64,000 bases of DNA from Flavobacterium algicola (GTDB taxonomy: Bacteria > Bacteroidota > Bacteroidia > Flavobacteriales > Flavobacteriaceae), in NCBI RefSeq assembly GCF_022399565.1, contig NZ_JAJTUT010000001.1:857336-921335 (forward strand), in the 5' to 3' direction. This document shows, piece after piece, positions 37,159-46,372 of the stretch. The position numbers and the translations under genes are program-made. Numbering within the stretch: the stretch's first letter is position 1; each line of letters starts with the position of its first letter. A model generated the notes under the pieces. That model did no database searches. It was given only the letters and a program-made list of their open reading frames with translations, and was not told the DNA's origin.

Positions 37159-37701
37159 ATGAAAAAAATCATTTTAAGTATGGCGGTTGTAGCATTAATT
37201 TTTGCTACATCATGTAAAAAAGAAACAGCAGAGGACGGGACTACAACTATCGAAGTTAATGAATCTGTAGATGTAACAGCATTGGAAAACGCATATAATG
37301 ATGCCGTTATTCAACTTGAAGCAGCTAAAAAAAGTGGCGATGCAGAAGCAGAAGCACTGGCACAACAAGCTGTAGATAATGCAAAAAGTTCTTGGGAAAC
37401 TGCGAAGAGCGGTGCCAACGAAATGGGAACTGATTTAAAAGAAAAGTTAGACGAGACTGAAAGTAAAATTGATGAAGCTTCGGCAAAAGCAAAAGAAGAC
37501 ATCAATGAATCTGCCACAGAAGCGAAAGCAGCAATTAATACTGCAAAAACTGATGCTGTAAATAATGCAACAACAGCTAAAGAAAATGTCGTAAAATCAG
37601 CTACTACTGCAAAAGAGAATGCAGATAAAGCAGCTGCTGCAGCAAAAGAAGACGCTAAAGAAAGCTATAATAAGTCAGTTGAAAAATTGAAAGTGAAATA
37701 A
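37159..37701 (+). CDS. Ala-rich LEA-like lipoprotein
   Basis: A 180-aa SPII lipoprotein with lipobox ATSC (Cys19). From about residue 40 it is a single Ala/Lys/Glu-rich helix with coiled-coil character. The C-terminal part shows consecutive 11-residue units, ATTAKENVVKS, ATTAKENADKA and AAAAKEDAKES, like group 3 LEA or apolipoprotein-type repeats. Such proteins are linked to stress protection in other organisms; that role here is an inference. It is monocistronic with a strong terminator. Confidence 0.8.
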   Translation: MKKIILSMAVVALIFATSCKKETAEDGTTTIEVNESVDVTALENAYNDAVIQLEAAKKSGDAEAEALAQQAVDNAKSSWETAKSGANEMGTDLKEKLDETESKIDEASAKAKEDINESATEAKAAINTAKTDAVNNATTAKENVVKSATTAKENADKAAAAAKEDAKESYNKSVEKLKVK

Positions 37702-37722
37702 TTTTTCCTTAAAATCAAATTG

Positions 37723-37767
37723 AACCTTGCTTTACAAACATATTTGTTCCAACAGCAAGGTTTTTTT
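37723..37767 (+). terminator. Terminator of the LEA-like lipoprotein gene
   Basis: AACCTTGCT pairs with AGCAAGGTT around a 22-base loop, followed by a run of seven T. Confidence 0.85.
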
Positions 37768-38207
37768 ATGCACTGTTTACAATCAAATGAATTATGCAAA
37801 AGCTGACATTGTGTGAGCAGTAATGATAAGAGAATTAAACACAAAATCTATTTAGTTAAATAAAATTGCAACAATTGGACTATTAGAAAAAGTAAAAAGA
37901 AGCTATTATTTACTACAACTTTAATAATATAGTAAAAAAAATGGCGCAAATTTACCACGTTGCGAATGATGTGGAAAAAAGCACTTAAATTAACAATAAG
38001 ACTTGGCCAATGGCAGAAAAGCCAACAAATCCAAACCTATTTGTGCATTTTTCCCTTTAGAAATCAATTGTAGTGGTGTTAGAAAATTGATTTCTTCTTA
38101 TTTAGATTATCTAATCTTTTTGCCTAATCCCCAACTTTTGAACTTGATCCCTAAAAAACTTTAATATTTTAAAACCGTTGGGCAACCGTTGGGCAACTTT
38201 TAAAAAC
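37768..38207. other. Non-coding region with an orphan hairpin
   Basis: No gene is evident. AGAAATCAATT (38059-38069) and AATTGATTTCT (38085-38095) form a perfect 11-bp hairpin with a T-rich + strand tail. At 38175-38196 an 11-base unit CCGTTGGGCAA is repeated twice in tandem. A TAAATTTG-like box occurs on the minus strand near 37945. Confidence 0.5.
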
Positions 38208-38240
38208 AAAAAACCCAAAACAAAAATGTTTTGGGTTTTT
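38208..38240 (-). terminator. tRNA-Leu terminator
   Basis: AAAACCCAAAAC and GTTTTGGGTTTT form a 12-bp stem directly 3' of the tRNA on the minus strand. Confidence 0.88.
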
Positions 38241-38241
38241 C

Positions 38242-38326
38242 TGGTGCGGATAATAGGACTCGAACCTACACGCCTTGCGGCACCAGATCCTAAGTCTGGC
38301 ATGTCTACCAATTTCACCATATCCGC
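38242..38326 (-). tRNA. tRNA-Leu (anticodon TAG)
   Basis: The minus-strand sequence starts GCGGATATGGTGAAATTGG and ends TATCCGCACCA, with the CCA encoded. The acceptor GCGGATA pairs with TATCCGC. The anticodon stem-loop is CCAGA-CTTAGGA-TCTGG, giving anticodon TAG. A type II variable arm (TGCCGCAAGGCGT) and the T-loop GGTTCGAGTCC are present. Length is 85 nt. Confidence 0.97.
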
Positions 38327-38406
38327 GTGCAATTGTGGGTGCAAATATAAACATTAGTTCTAATATTCAAAGCATTTTTTAAAAAAATTTATTTATCATT
38401 TTTTCG

Positions 38407-38414
38407 TATTTTTG
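38407..38414 (+). promoter_or_regulatory. Promoter -7 box for the M20 peptidase gene
   Basis: TATTTTTG matches TAnnTTTG. It contains an in-frame TTG that would otherwise be called as the peptidase start, and so argues for the ATG at 38439. Confidence 0.7.
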
Positions 38415-38438
38415 AAAGTACTAAAAGTGAACATAAAA

Positions 38439-39827
38439 ATGGACAATATTAAGCACTATATAAGCGAGAATAAAGATCGTTTAATCAATGAATTAATTGA
38501 ATTATTAAAATTACCATCTGTAAGCGCAGATGCAGCATACACCCAAGATGTCATAAATACTTCTGAGGCTGTTAAGAAAAGTTTAGAAGTAGCAGGCTGT
38601 GATTTTGTAGAGATTTGTGAAACAGATGGCTACCCAATCGTATATGGTGAAAAAACAATCGACCCTGCCTTGCCAACTGTGTTAGTGTACGGTCATTATG
38701 ATGTGCAACCAGCCGATCCGTTAGAATTATGGACCTCTCCCCCATTTGAACCTGTAATAAAAGTTACAGATACACATCCCGCTGGAGCAATTTTCGCTCG
38801 TGGTGCCTGTGATGACAAAGGTCAAATGTACATGCATGTGAAAGCATTTGAATACATGATTAAAAATGATTGCTTGCCTTGTAATGTAAAATTCATGATC
38901 GAAGGTGAGGAAGAAGTAGGTAGCGTTAATCTAAAAACATTCGTAGAGAACAATACCGAAAAGCTGAAAAATGACGTCATTTTAATTTCTGACACTGGAA
39001 TGATTTCAAATCAACAACCATCTATCACTACCGGTTTGCGCGGTTTGAGTTATGTTGAAGTAGAAGTTACTGGACCAAACAGAGATTTACATTCTGGTTT
39101 GTACGGTGGAGCAGTTGCCAATCCTATCAATATTTTATCAAAAATGATTGCTTCACTTCATGATGAGAACAATCACATCACCATTCCTGGTTTCTATGAT
39201 AATGTTGAAGAATTATCTCTTGAAGAAAGAGCACAAATGGCCAAAGCACCTTTTAGCTTAGAACGATATAAAAAAGCCTTAAACCTCAAAGATGTTCATG
39301 GTGAAGCAGGTTACACAACAAATGAACGCAACTCGATTCGACCAACGCTAGACGTTAACGGAATCTGGGGTGGGTACATTGGTGAAGGAGCCAAAACGGT
39401 TATAGCAAGCAAAGCATTTGCCAAAATTTCTATGCGCTTGGTACCTAACCAAGATTGGGAAGAAATTACAGAATTGTTTACTAAGCATTTTACAGCCATT
39501 GTTCCCGCAGGAGTTACTGTTTTGGTAAAACCTCATCACGGTGGTCAAGGTTATGTAACACCAATTGACAGTATAGGTTATAAAGCAGCTAATATGGCAT
39601 ATACAGAAACTTTCGGCACCCCTGCTATTCCTGTTCGTTCAGGAGGTAGTATTCCGATCGTGGCTTTGTTCGAAAAAGAACTTAAAAGCAAAATAATCCT
39701 TATGGGCTTTGGACTAGACACTGATGCAATTCACTCACCAAATGAGCATTTTGGAATCTTTAATTACTTAAAAGGAATTGAAACTATTCCTCTCTTTTAC
39801 AAGTATTTTGTAGAGTTATCTAAATAA
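38439..39827 (+). CDS. M20-family dipeptidase
   Basis: Zinc metallopeptidase of the M20 (ArgE/DapE/carnosinase-like) family, 462 aa from the ATG at 38439. Metal ligands are in VYGHYDVQPADP, RGACDDKGQMYMH, EGEEEVGS and the C-terminal SPNEHF. The dimerisation insert holds DLHSGLYGG. It probably cleaves cytoplasmic dipeptides. The ORF could be extended to a TTG at 38412, but that codon lies inside the promoter box. It has a strong terminator. Confidence 0.95.
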   Translation: MDNIKHYISENKDRLINELIELLKLPSVSADAAYTQDVINTSEAVKKSLEVAGCDFVEICETDGYPIVYGEKTIDPALPTVLVYGHYDVQPADPLELWTSPPFEPVIKVTDTHPAGAIFARGACDDKGQMYMHVKAFEYMIKNDCLPCNVKFMIEGEEEVGSVNLKTFVENNTEKLKNDVILISDTGMISNQQPSITTGLRGLSYVEVEVTGPNRDLHSGLYGGAVANPINILSKMIASLHDENNHITIPGFYDNVEELSLEERAQMAKAPFSLERYKKALNLKDVHGEAGYTTNERNSIRPTLDVNGIWGGYIGEGAKTVIASKAFAKISMRLVPNQDWEEITELFTKHFTAIVPAGVTVLVKPHHGGQGYVTPIDSIGYKAANMAYTETFGTPAIPVRSGGSIPIVALFEKELKSKIILMGFGLDTDAIHSPNEHFGIFNYLKGIETIPLFYKYFVELSK

Positions 39828-39836
39828 TTAGAAAGC

Positions 39837-39877
39837 AAAAAAGTCCGTTACTTATCCTTTTAAGTAGCGGACTTTTT
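39837..39877 (+). terminator. Terminator of the M20 peptidase gene
   Basis: AAAAAGTCCGTTACTT pairs with AAGTAGCGGACTTTTT with one wobble, followed by T-rich sequence. Confidence 0.92.
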
Positions 39878-39945
39878 CTTTTAAAAATATTTACTAGCAT
39901 GATCCGCTAATTTTTGATTCGAAATTTATGATTACTAATAAATGA

Positions 39946-41289
39946 TTACAAGTTCAATTTAACTTGACGTAAATTGTCAAGGTTTGTTTGTGCTTCTGAC
40001 GATAGTGTGCTCAAGAGCAGATTAGATTGTTCAAAAGGATCTGAGCTTATTTTGTACAGTAGTTCGCTTCCAGTAGTCAAGTGAATCAATTTGTAACTAT
40101 CATTTCTTAATGTGTATCCCTCATTATCGTAACCAACAGAAGTAAACAATTCACTGTATGCAAATGTTCTTTTGGTCGCAGCGCTATTGGATAACAAAGG
40201 TTTTACAGTAACTCCATCCTGGTAGACAGTTGTTCCTGTTCCTGCAATATCTGCAAATGTTACAAATAAATCTGGAGCTTGCACCAGTGAAGTTTCGATT
40301 TGATTGACCCTACTCACATTTTTACCACAAATGATCATAGGTGTATTTACACCACCTTGATACAACGTACTTTTTACAGTAGACGAAGTATAGGGTGTTC
40401 TAGCTACTCGTGATGGCGTTCCGTTATCACCAATTACGACAAATACAGTATTTTCTTTTTGTTCTGCAGTCATGGAGTGAATCATGCGTCCGATTTCTTT
40501 GTCCATTGCTTCTATCGATGCCAAATAGTACGGAAAAGGATTTGTATTAATTGTTGCGGCATCATCGCTAAGACTTTGATCTGAGATTAAATTCAGTGGT
40601 GGTCTGTGAAAAGGAGTATGAGGAGCATTAAAAGCCAGCCATAAAAAGAAAGGTTTTGTTTGCTGCTTCATCCAAGCAACAGATTGATCTACAAATTGAG
40701 TTGTAGCATAAGTTGTTATGGTAGACTGTACGCCATTACTAGTTTGTGTCCAATTGTAGTAATCGGATACTGCACCATTTAGAAAACCAGAATAATACTG
40801 GATTCCGAAACTCTCTGGAGCATCCAACTGCGAGTTCAAACTTACATGCCATTTCCCTATTAAAGCTGTAGCATAAGCATTGGATGTATTGTCGTTTATG
40901 TATTTCTGAATTACAGTTTCTGTACTCTTCAAATATCCTACCTGAGGAGATTCTACCCCACCCACGCTAGTGCGAAATCCGTACCTGCCGGTTAATATTG
41001 CGGCTCTGGTAGGCGAGCATTCTGGATTTGCCCAAAAATTGGTAAAGGTCACCCCTCTAGTTGCCAAAGAATCTAGAACTGGTGTACTGGCTTTGTTTGC
41101 TGCGTCTCCAATATACTTTCCAAACACATCCCAACCCATATCATCGGCGATGATAAAAACGATATTAGGTGCTTTTGTAGTTGCATCTTCTACTGCTATT
41201 TGTGCCGCAGCATCCTCTGAACCTGAGCAGGAGAATAAAATTAAAAATATAGAAGATGATATTAAACTTATTTTTTGATAGAAATACAT
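39946..41289 (-). CDS. Cys-type sulfatase lipoprotein
   Basis: A 447-aa arylsulfatase-family enzyme, exported as an SPII lipoprotein (lipobox LFSC, Cys21). The formylglycine motif CSPTRAAILTGR has Cys91, so an anaerobic- or FGE-type maturase must be encoded elsewhere. Metal-site segments NIVFIIADDMGWD and VIGDNGT, and the active-site HTPFHRPP, are present. The substrate may be a sulfated polysaccharide. The ATG at 41289 is preferred over a TTG two codons upstream. No neighbouring carbohydrate genes are seen. Confidence 0.92.
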   Translation of the reverse strand: MYFYQKISLISSSIFLILFSCSGSEDAAAQIAVEDATTKAPNIVFIIADDMGWDVFGKYIGDAANKASTPVLDSLATRGVTFTNFWANPECSPTRAAILTGRYGFRTSVGGVESPQVGYLKSTETVIQKYINDNTSNAYATALIGKWHVSLNSQLDAPESFGIQYYSGFLNGAVSDYYNWTQTSNGVQSTITTYATTQFVDQSVAWMKQQTKPFFLWLAFNAPHTPFHRPPLNLISDQSLSDDAATINTNPFPYYLASIEAMDKEIGRMIHSMTAEQKENTVFVVIGDNGTPSRVARTPYTSSTVKSTLYQGGVNTPMIICGKNVSRVNQIETSLVQAPDLFVTFADIAGTGTTVYQDGVTVKPLLSNSAATKRTFAYSELFTSVGYDNEGYTLRNDSYKLIHLTTGSELLYKISSDPFEQSNLLLSTLSSEAQTNLDNLRQVKLNL

Positions 41290-41390
41290 AAACAAAGGGT
41301 ACTGGTTACAATTTAGTGTTGTAATGCAAAGGCATTAAACATTAGACGTATTTCTTCTGAATTTCATTCGGTTTGAAAAAAATAAAAAAA

Positions 41391-42746
41391 CTACAATTTA
41401 TATCCATAATATGGCATTACATCTTCCTTGAAATTCACCCCATATTGTTCTAATTCTTTTAAAATTGGTTCATATACTTCTTTCCGTATCGGAAGCTGAA
41501 CTCCAGGCTGTGTGATCTTTCCGTTCAAAATTAATAAACTAGCCATTGCTACAGGCAGACCTACTGTTTTCGCCATCGCTGTATATGTCTGATCCTCTCC
41601 AATACATACCATTTTGGAATCAATTTGATGTTTTACACCCTCAAGTTCGTATCCGAATTTGTGGTATATAACAATCATGTCTTTGTCATTTGTTTGTAAA
41701 GTCCAGCTATCACTTAATATTTTTTCGAGAATTTGAGCAGGTGAAGCCTTTTTTAAAGCAACAATTTTATCATCATTAAACAAATCGAGTTCGACCAGTT
41801 TCTCCCACATAATATCGTCTTGATCAATTTTTAGAAGAAGGCGCATTTTACTCTCGACAGAATCACTTAGATGGTAAGGTAGAAAAGAATTTACAAATTG
41901 TCGGTAACTCATAGTTTCAGAATTTTCTATTGTATAGGTATCGTCTGTCATGCCCAGTTGCACAAACATATTCCATGCCTTAGAAAAACCCACTTTACGA
42001 ATAGTTCCTCGATACAATGTCACAACATCCTCTAGACCATAAACTGACTTATATTTTAAAGAATCTCTATTGGGATAGGCTTCAAATTTGCCGTAACCAT
42101 CCACTTCTAAGAATTCGGTTCTACGAAAAAGGTTGCAGTACGGAATGTACTTGAGTGTTCCTTCTTGCAGAAATTTGGCCGCTCCGCCTTGACCTGCCAA
42201 CACTACGTTGCGAGGTGCCCATGTAAATTTGTAATTCCAAAGATTGGTGTCTGATTCTGGAGCAACTAGGCCTCCACAAAAGGATTCAAATGCAAGCATT
42301 TTTCCACCCTTCTCCTTCACCTCGTTAATCACCTTCATGGCACTCATGTGATCTATACCAGGATCGAGACCAATCTCATTCATAAAAACAAGATTATTGG
42401 CCTTGACAGCTGTATCTAAATCCTGCATTTGCTCACTAATATATGATGCGGTAACTAAATGTTTTTTGAATCGAATACAATCTTTCGCAACTTCAATATG
42501 CAAATGTGCAGGTAGCATCGATACCACCAAATTTGCTTTTTCTATTGCTGCCGCTCGTTGTTTTATATCGAAAATATCCAATGCTAAAGCAGAGGCGTTT
42601 GGATGGTTTAAAGTTTTTCTCTGCGCTATATCCAAATCTATGTCGGCTATAACCAGTTTTAAATCTTCAGCAGTTGATTTATCTAATAAATATCGAATCA
42701 GTGACGAGGCAGAACGACCTGCTCCAATAATTAATATGTTCCTCAT
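41391..42746 (-). CDS. Saccharopine dehydrogenase-family protein
   Basis: A 451-aa NAD(P)-dependent oxidoreductase. An N-terminal Rossmann motif IGAGRSASSLIRYL begins at residue 6. The middle shows MNEIGLDPGIDHMSAM, typical of saccharopine dehydrogenases and reductases, and CGGLVAPESDTN follows. It probably acts in lysine metabolism via saccharopine, but the family also includes enzymes of other pathways. No lysine gene is adjacent. Confidence 0.88.
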   Translation of the reverse strand: MRNILIIGAGRSASSLIRYLLDKSTAEDLKLVIADIDLDIAQRKTLNHPNASALALDIFDIKQRAAAIEKANLVVSMLPAHLHIEVAKDCIRFKKHLVTASYISEQMQDLDTAVKANNLVFMNEIGLDPGIDHMSAMKVINEVKEKGGKMLAFESFCGGLVAPESDTNLWNYKFTWAPRNVVLAGQGGAAKFLQEGTLKYIPYCNLFRRTEFLEVDGYGKFEAYPNRDSLKYKSVYGLEDVVTLYRGTIRKVGFSKAWNMFVQLGMTDDTYTIENSETMSYRQFVNSFLPYHLSDSVESKMRLLLKIDQDDIMWEKLVELDLFNDDKIVALKKASPAQILEKILSDSWTLQTNDKDMIVIYHKFGYELEGVKHQIDSKMVCIGEDQTYTAMAKTVGLPVAMASLLILNGKITQPGVQLPIRKEVYEPILKELEQYGVNFKEDVMPYYGYKL

Positions 42747-42864
42747 GATAATAGGTATTTAGAATTAGGCTACTAGCAAATTTAAGCAAATGGAATTTGG
42801 CATCTGCTTATCGCTTTCTATTTCTTTATGTCGAAATCGGAATCGAATTTTACTTTCTGCACCC

Positions 42865-43010
42865 GACTGCGTGAGTGGTAGAAGCGGTATCCTTTTGGGT
42901 GGCGACAGCAGACCCAAAAGATTTAGCGGATGACACGACGGCCTCTTGTAAAAGGGCTTTAACCGCCAGAACAATTGCCCTTTTACGAGAGGCCGGCATG
43001 CCCAAATTAT
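42865..43010. repeat. Paired-hairpin REP-like element
   Basis: After CCCGACTGCGTGAGTGG there are two hairpins. CTTTTGGGT/ACCCAAAAG is separated by 11 bases (about 42891-42919). CCTCTTGTAAAAGGGC/GCCCTTTTACGAGAGG is separated by 19 bases (about 42942-42992; one G-T). It fills most of the 349-bp gap between the saccharopine dehydrogenase and DUF423 genes. A reading frame on the minus strand here is not a gene. Confidence 0.7.
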
Positions 43011-43095
43011 TGTTAAAGAATAGAAATTAAAGCATTCCTATTAAGGTAATTCTCTTGATATAGAATACTTTTGCATTATTATAAAAAAGCACAAA

Positions 43096-43482
43096 ATGGA
43101 CAAAAAAATAACTTACACAGGGGCACTACTAGGAATGATTGCGATAATTCTTGGAGCTTTTGGCGCACACGCCTTAAAAAAAATTTTAACCCCCGATTTG
43201 CTAGCTACTTTTGAAACTGGCGTGCGCTATCAAATGTATCAGGCTTTCTTTTTGTTGTTATTGCCTAGTTTCACATTGCTTTCTCAAAAAGCAAAAAGCA
43301 CCATTTATTACCTAATTGTTATTGGTGTAATATTGTTTTCTGGTTCGATTTACGGCTTGGCTACAAATTACTTAACGCCTTTTGATTTTAAAACTATTGG
43401 TTTTGTTACTCCTATTGGTGGACTGCTTATTATTATAGGTTGGGGAATCTTATTTTTTAATTACATAAAGAGCAAACGCTAA
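43096..43482 (+). CDS. DUF423-family membrane protein
   Basis: A 128-aa inner-membrane protein with four predicted transmembrane helices. The DUF423 signature GALLGMIAIILGAFGAHAL begins at residue 9 and TPIGGLLIIIGW is near the C-terminus. The function is unknown. It lies 62 bp upstream of pckA on the same strand. Confidence 0.9.
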   Translation: MDKKITYTGALLGMIAIILGAFGAHALKKILTPDLLATFETGVRYQMYQAFFLLLLPSFTLLSQKAKSTIYYLIVIGVILFSGSIYGLATNYLTPFDFKTIGFVTPIGGLLIIIGWGILFFNYIKSKR

Positions 43483-43544
43483 CCTTTACTGGGTTATAAT
43501 CGTTATCTTTAGTATGGTTTTAAACAAGTAAATCACTACTATCT

Positions 43545-45143
43545 ATGAACGATAACATCTCAAACAAAGCACCAAATTTGGACGCGATTGGTATTAAAAA
43601 TGCAACTGTTTATTATCAATTATCGCCCGACGAATTAGAACAAAAAACTGTAGTTGCTGGTCAAGGAACACTCTCTTCGACTGGTGCATTGGTGATTAAT
43701 ACGGGCAAATTTTCTGGTCGTTCGCCACTTGATCGTTTCATTGTTAAGGACACTATTACAGAAAATGATGTGTGGTGGGGAAATGTAAACATTCCTTTTG
43801 AGCCCTCTCATTTTGATGCTTTATATGTCAAACTTACAGCACATTTATCAAACAGTGAACTTTATGTGAGAGATTCGTATGTGTGTGCAGACCCAAGTTA
43901 CCGCTTGAATGTGCGCGTCATTACCGAGACTGCATGGGCAAATTTATTTTGTCACAATATGTTCTTGAGGTTAAGCGAAGATGAATTAAAGTATTTTACG
44001 CCAGAGTGGACGGTAATTTGTGCACCCAGTTTTATGGCTGATCCTGCAACGGACCATACTAGACAGGGAAACTTTGCCATTTTAAATTTTACTCGAAAGA
44101 TTGCCATGATTGGCGGTACGGGTTATACCGGTGAAATGAAGAAAGGCATTTTCTCTGCCCTAAATTTTATTCTCCCTACCACTCGTAATGTTTTATCGAT
44201 GCACTGCAGTGCCAATGTGGGAGCAAATGAAGAAACAGCCTTGTTCTTTGGACTGTCTGGAACTGGAAAAACAACGCTATCTGCAGATCCTAAACGAAAA
44301 TTAATTGGTGATGATGAGCACGGATGGACCGAGGAAAACACTGTTTTTAATTTTGAAGGTGGTTGCTATGCTAAGGTCGTTAACCTAACTGAGGAAAGTG
44401 AGCCAGATATTTTTAGAGCGGTTCGAAAAGGTGCTTTACTCGAAAATGTAGTTTACAAAGCAGGGACAAATGAAATTGACTATACTGACATTTCTATCTC
44501 TCCCAACACACGAGTGAGTTATCCTATTGAGCATATTGATGCTATTCAACCCGGATCAAGCGGAAGCAATCCTAAAAACATATTTTTCCTAACCGCAGAT
44601 TCTTTTGGTATTCTTCCTCCTATTTCTAAATTGACTTCTGGGCAAGCTGCCTACCACTTTATATCGGGCTATACGGCAAAAATAGCGGGTACAGAAGCTG
44701 GAATTACAGAGCCGACGCCAAATTTCTCTGCTTGTTTTGGCGCACCTTTTATGCCTTTACACCCCACACGTTACGCCGAAATGTTGAGTCAAAAGATTAA
44801 AGAAGATGACGCCACTGTTTGGTTGATTAATACGGGTTGGACTGGTGGTCCTTACGGCACTGGAAACAGAATGAAGTTGAAATACACGCGCGCGATGATC
44901 GACGCTGCTCTTCATGGTGAATTAGATGCTGTAGCTTATAAAAACCATCCCGTTTTTGGAGTAGCGATTCCGCAATCTTGCCCTAATGTTCCTGAGGAAA
45001 TTCTGAATCCAAGAGACACCTGGGCTGACAAGGAATTGTATGATGAAAAAGCAAAAGAGCTAGCAGGAAAATTCGAAGTTAACTTCAAACAGTTTTCATC
45101 ATACGCAAATGAAGAAATTCTAACGGGAGCGCCGCATTTGTAA
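43545..45143 (+). CDS. pckA: Phosphoenolpyruvate carboxykinase (ATP)
   Basis: Converts oxaloacetate and ATP to PEP, CO2 and ADP, the first committed step of gluconeogenesis. The 532-aa protein has the oxaloacetate site FSGRSPLDRF, the P-loop GLSGTGKTTLS, the metal/phosphate segment GDDEHGW and the PCK-specific NTGWTGGPYGTGNRM. A TATCTTTA promoter-like box lies just upstream. It ends at a strong terminator. Confidence 0.98.
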   Translation: MNDNISNKAPNLDAIGIKNATVYYQLSPDELEQKTVVAGQGTLSSTGALVINTGKFSGRSPLDRFIVKDTITENDVWWGNVNIPFEPSHFDALYVKLTAHLSNSELYVRDSYVCADPSYRLNVRVITETAWANLFCHNMFLRLSEDELKYFTPEWTVICAPSFMADPATDHTRQGNFAILNFTRKIAMIGGTGYTGEMKKGIFSALNFILPTTRNVLSMHCSANVGANEETALFFGLSGTGKTTLSADPKRKLIGDDEHGWTEENTVFNFEGGCYAKVVNLTEESEPDIFRAVRKGALLENVVYKAGTNEIDYTDISISPNTRVSYPIEHIDAIQPGSSGSNPKNIFFLTADSFGILPPISKLTSGQAAYHFISGYTAKIAGTEAGITEPTPNFSACFGAPFMPLHPTRYAEMLSQKIKEDDATVWLINTGWTGGPYGTGNRMKLKYTRAMIDAALHGELDAVAYKNHPVFGVAIPQSCPNVPEEILNPRDTWADKELYDEKAKELAGKFEVNFKQFSSYANEEILTGAPHL

Positions 45144-45178
45144 TAGGACAAAATAAAAACTGATATTTAATTATATGC

Positions 45179-45217
45179 AATTGCCCCCATAAAGTAGGTT
45201 ACTTTATGGGGGCAATT
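45179..45217. terminator. Terminator between pckA and the phytase gene
   Basis: AATTGCCCCCATAAAGTA pairs with TACTTTATGGGGGCAATT around a 3-base loop. It is symmetrical and can serve both convergent genes. Confidence 0.92.
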
Positions 45218-45242
45218 TACTATCTAAATCTTATTCGCTGAT

Positions 45243-46298
45243 TTATTTTACAGCCTTATCAATAAGTTGCTGAATGGTATCCCAACTGTAATAATGAAAA
45301 GTCATTCCGTTACTCATGGCTACAAAAAGTCCGTTTTTGTAGTTAGTTCCAAGATTCACATTCGTAACATCGGCACCATCACACTCAATTGTTGACGTTG
45401 GTATTTCGGCAAGCAAAGGATAATTATTAGGATTTCCGTTTGCCCCTTCACGAGGATACACCATGAATGTATTTTTTTGCTGATTGGATACTAAAATATA
45501 CCCCTCGGTTTTTGATTTTTTATAGATCGCAATTCCTTCGTTATCAGATTTAAAATCACCTTTTCCAAAAAGAGCCATTTCGTTATCGTCTTTCTCTTCT
45601 GGATTTGCTTTGTACTTCCTGATTCCAAATTGCTCATCGCTATAGTAAACAACTCCCGACTCATTGTCAACCGCTATAGCTTCTATTTCTTTTTTGCCAC
45701 TGTAAGCCCCAAATTTACGAACAACTTTTCCGCCTACGATTCCGTTACCATTATCTGACAATTCATATTGCCACAAGTAGCTTCCTGACGGCCCATCTTT
45801 TCTTCCGACAATAGCAAAAATAGCTTGGTCACTTGGTCTAGTATACAAGGATATACCCATTGGTTTACGCAGTTCTTCTTCTTCAAAAACTGGAATTCCT
45901 CCGTTATCAATAGGTTTTAAGTCAGGTAAACTAAAGATTCTGATACTATTTGTTTCTCTTTCGGTGGTAACGGCAACATCTATTTTCTGTCCGTTGACCA
46001 TTAAACCGTATGCAATATCAACATTATTGGGTCTTTTTAAAACTTCAGATTTTGCAACTATTTTTCCGTTCAAATCAAAAGCATACAAACCACCATCAGA
46101 ATCTTTGTCGGTTCCTACAATAATACTTTTGCTAGAATCATTTGGATTGATCCAAATAGCAGGATCATCGGTATCATGAGGTAATTTCTCGGTAACTGTT
46201 ACAGGTTTAATGGCATCTTTGCGCACAGCCGCTAGCTTTCCGCCACAAGAAGCAAGACTTAAACCAAGTACAAAGAATGCTATAAATTTATTTTTCAT
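45243..46298 (-). CDS. Beta-propeller phytase lipoprotein
   Basis: A 351-aa SPII lipoprotein (lipobox LASC, Cys18) of the 3-phytase (BPP) family, releasing phosphate from inositol hexakisphosphate in a Ca-dependent way. The propeller shows the signature HDTDDPAIWINP, GTDKDSDGGLYAFDL, RPNNVDIAYG, EAIAVDNESGVVYYSDE and DNEGIAIY. It is the last gene of a receptor-phosphatase-phytase operon on the minus strand. It is probably exposed at the outer membrane. Confidence 0.93.
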   Translation of the reverse strand: MKNKFIAFFVLGLSLASCGGKLAAVRKDAIKPVTVTEKLPHDTDDPAIWINPNDSSKSIIVGTDKDSDGGLYAFDLNGKIVAKSEVLKRPNNVDIAYGLMVNGQKIDVAVTTERETNSIRIFSLPDLKPIDNGGIPVFEEEELRKPMGISLYTRPSDQAIFAIVGRKDGPSGSYLWQYELSDNGNGIVGGKVVRKFGAYSGKKEIEAIAVDNESGVVYYSDEQFGIRKYKANPEEKDDNEMALFGKGDFKSDNEGIAIYKKSKTEGYILVSNQQKNTFMVYPREGANGNPNNYPLLAEIPTSTIECDGADVTNVNLGTNYKNGLFVAMSNGMTFHYYSWDTIQQLIDKAVK

Positions 46299-46372
46299 TT
46301 TGTTATAATTATTTTTATTGTATCAACCTCAGTGCTAAATAAATATATTACTTTAACTGAACTATTTTATTG

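Noticed and set aside
38242-38326. Integrated element using the tRNA-Leu 3' end as att site
   Set aside because: No second copy of the tRNA 3' end and no integrase gene are visible in the window.
38111-38354. Two short minus-strand reading frames
   Set aside because: Both read through the tRNA-Leu gene and its terminator.
38412-38438. TTG start for the M20 peptidase
   Set aside because: The codon is inside a TATTTTTG promoter box; the ATG at 38439 fits better.
42765-42974. Minus-strand 69-codon reading frame
   Set aside because: It lies within the paired-hairpin REP-like element and has no protein-like composition.
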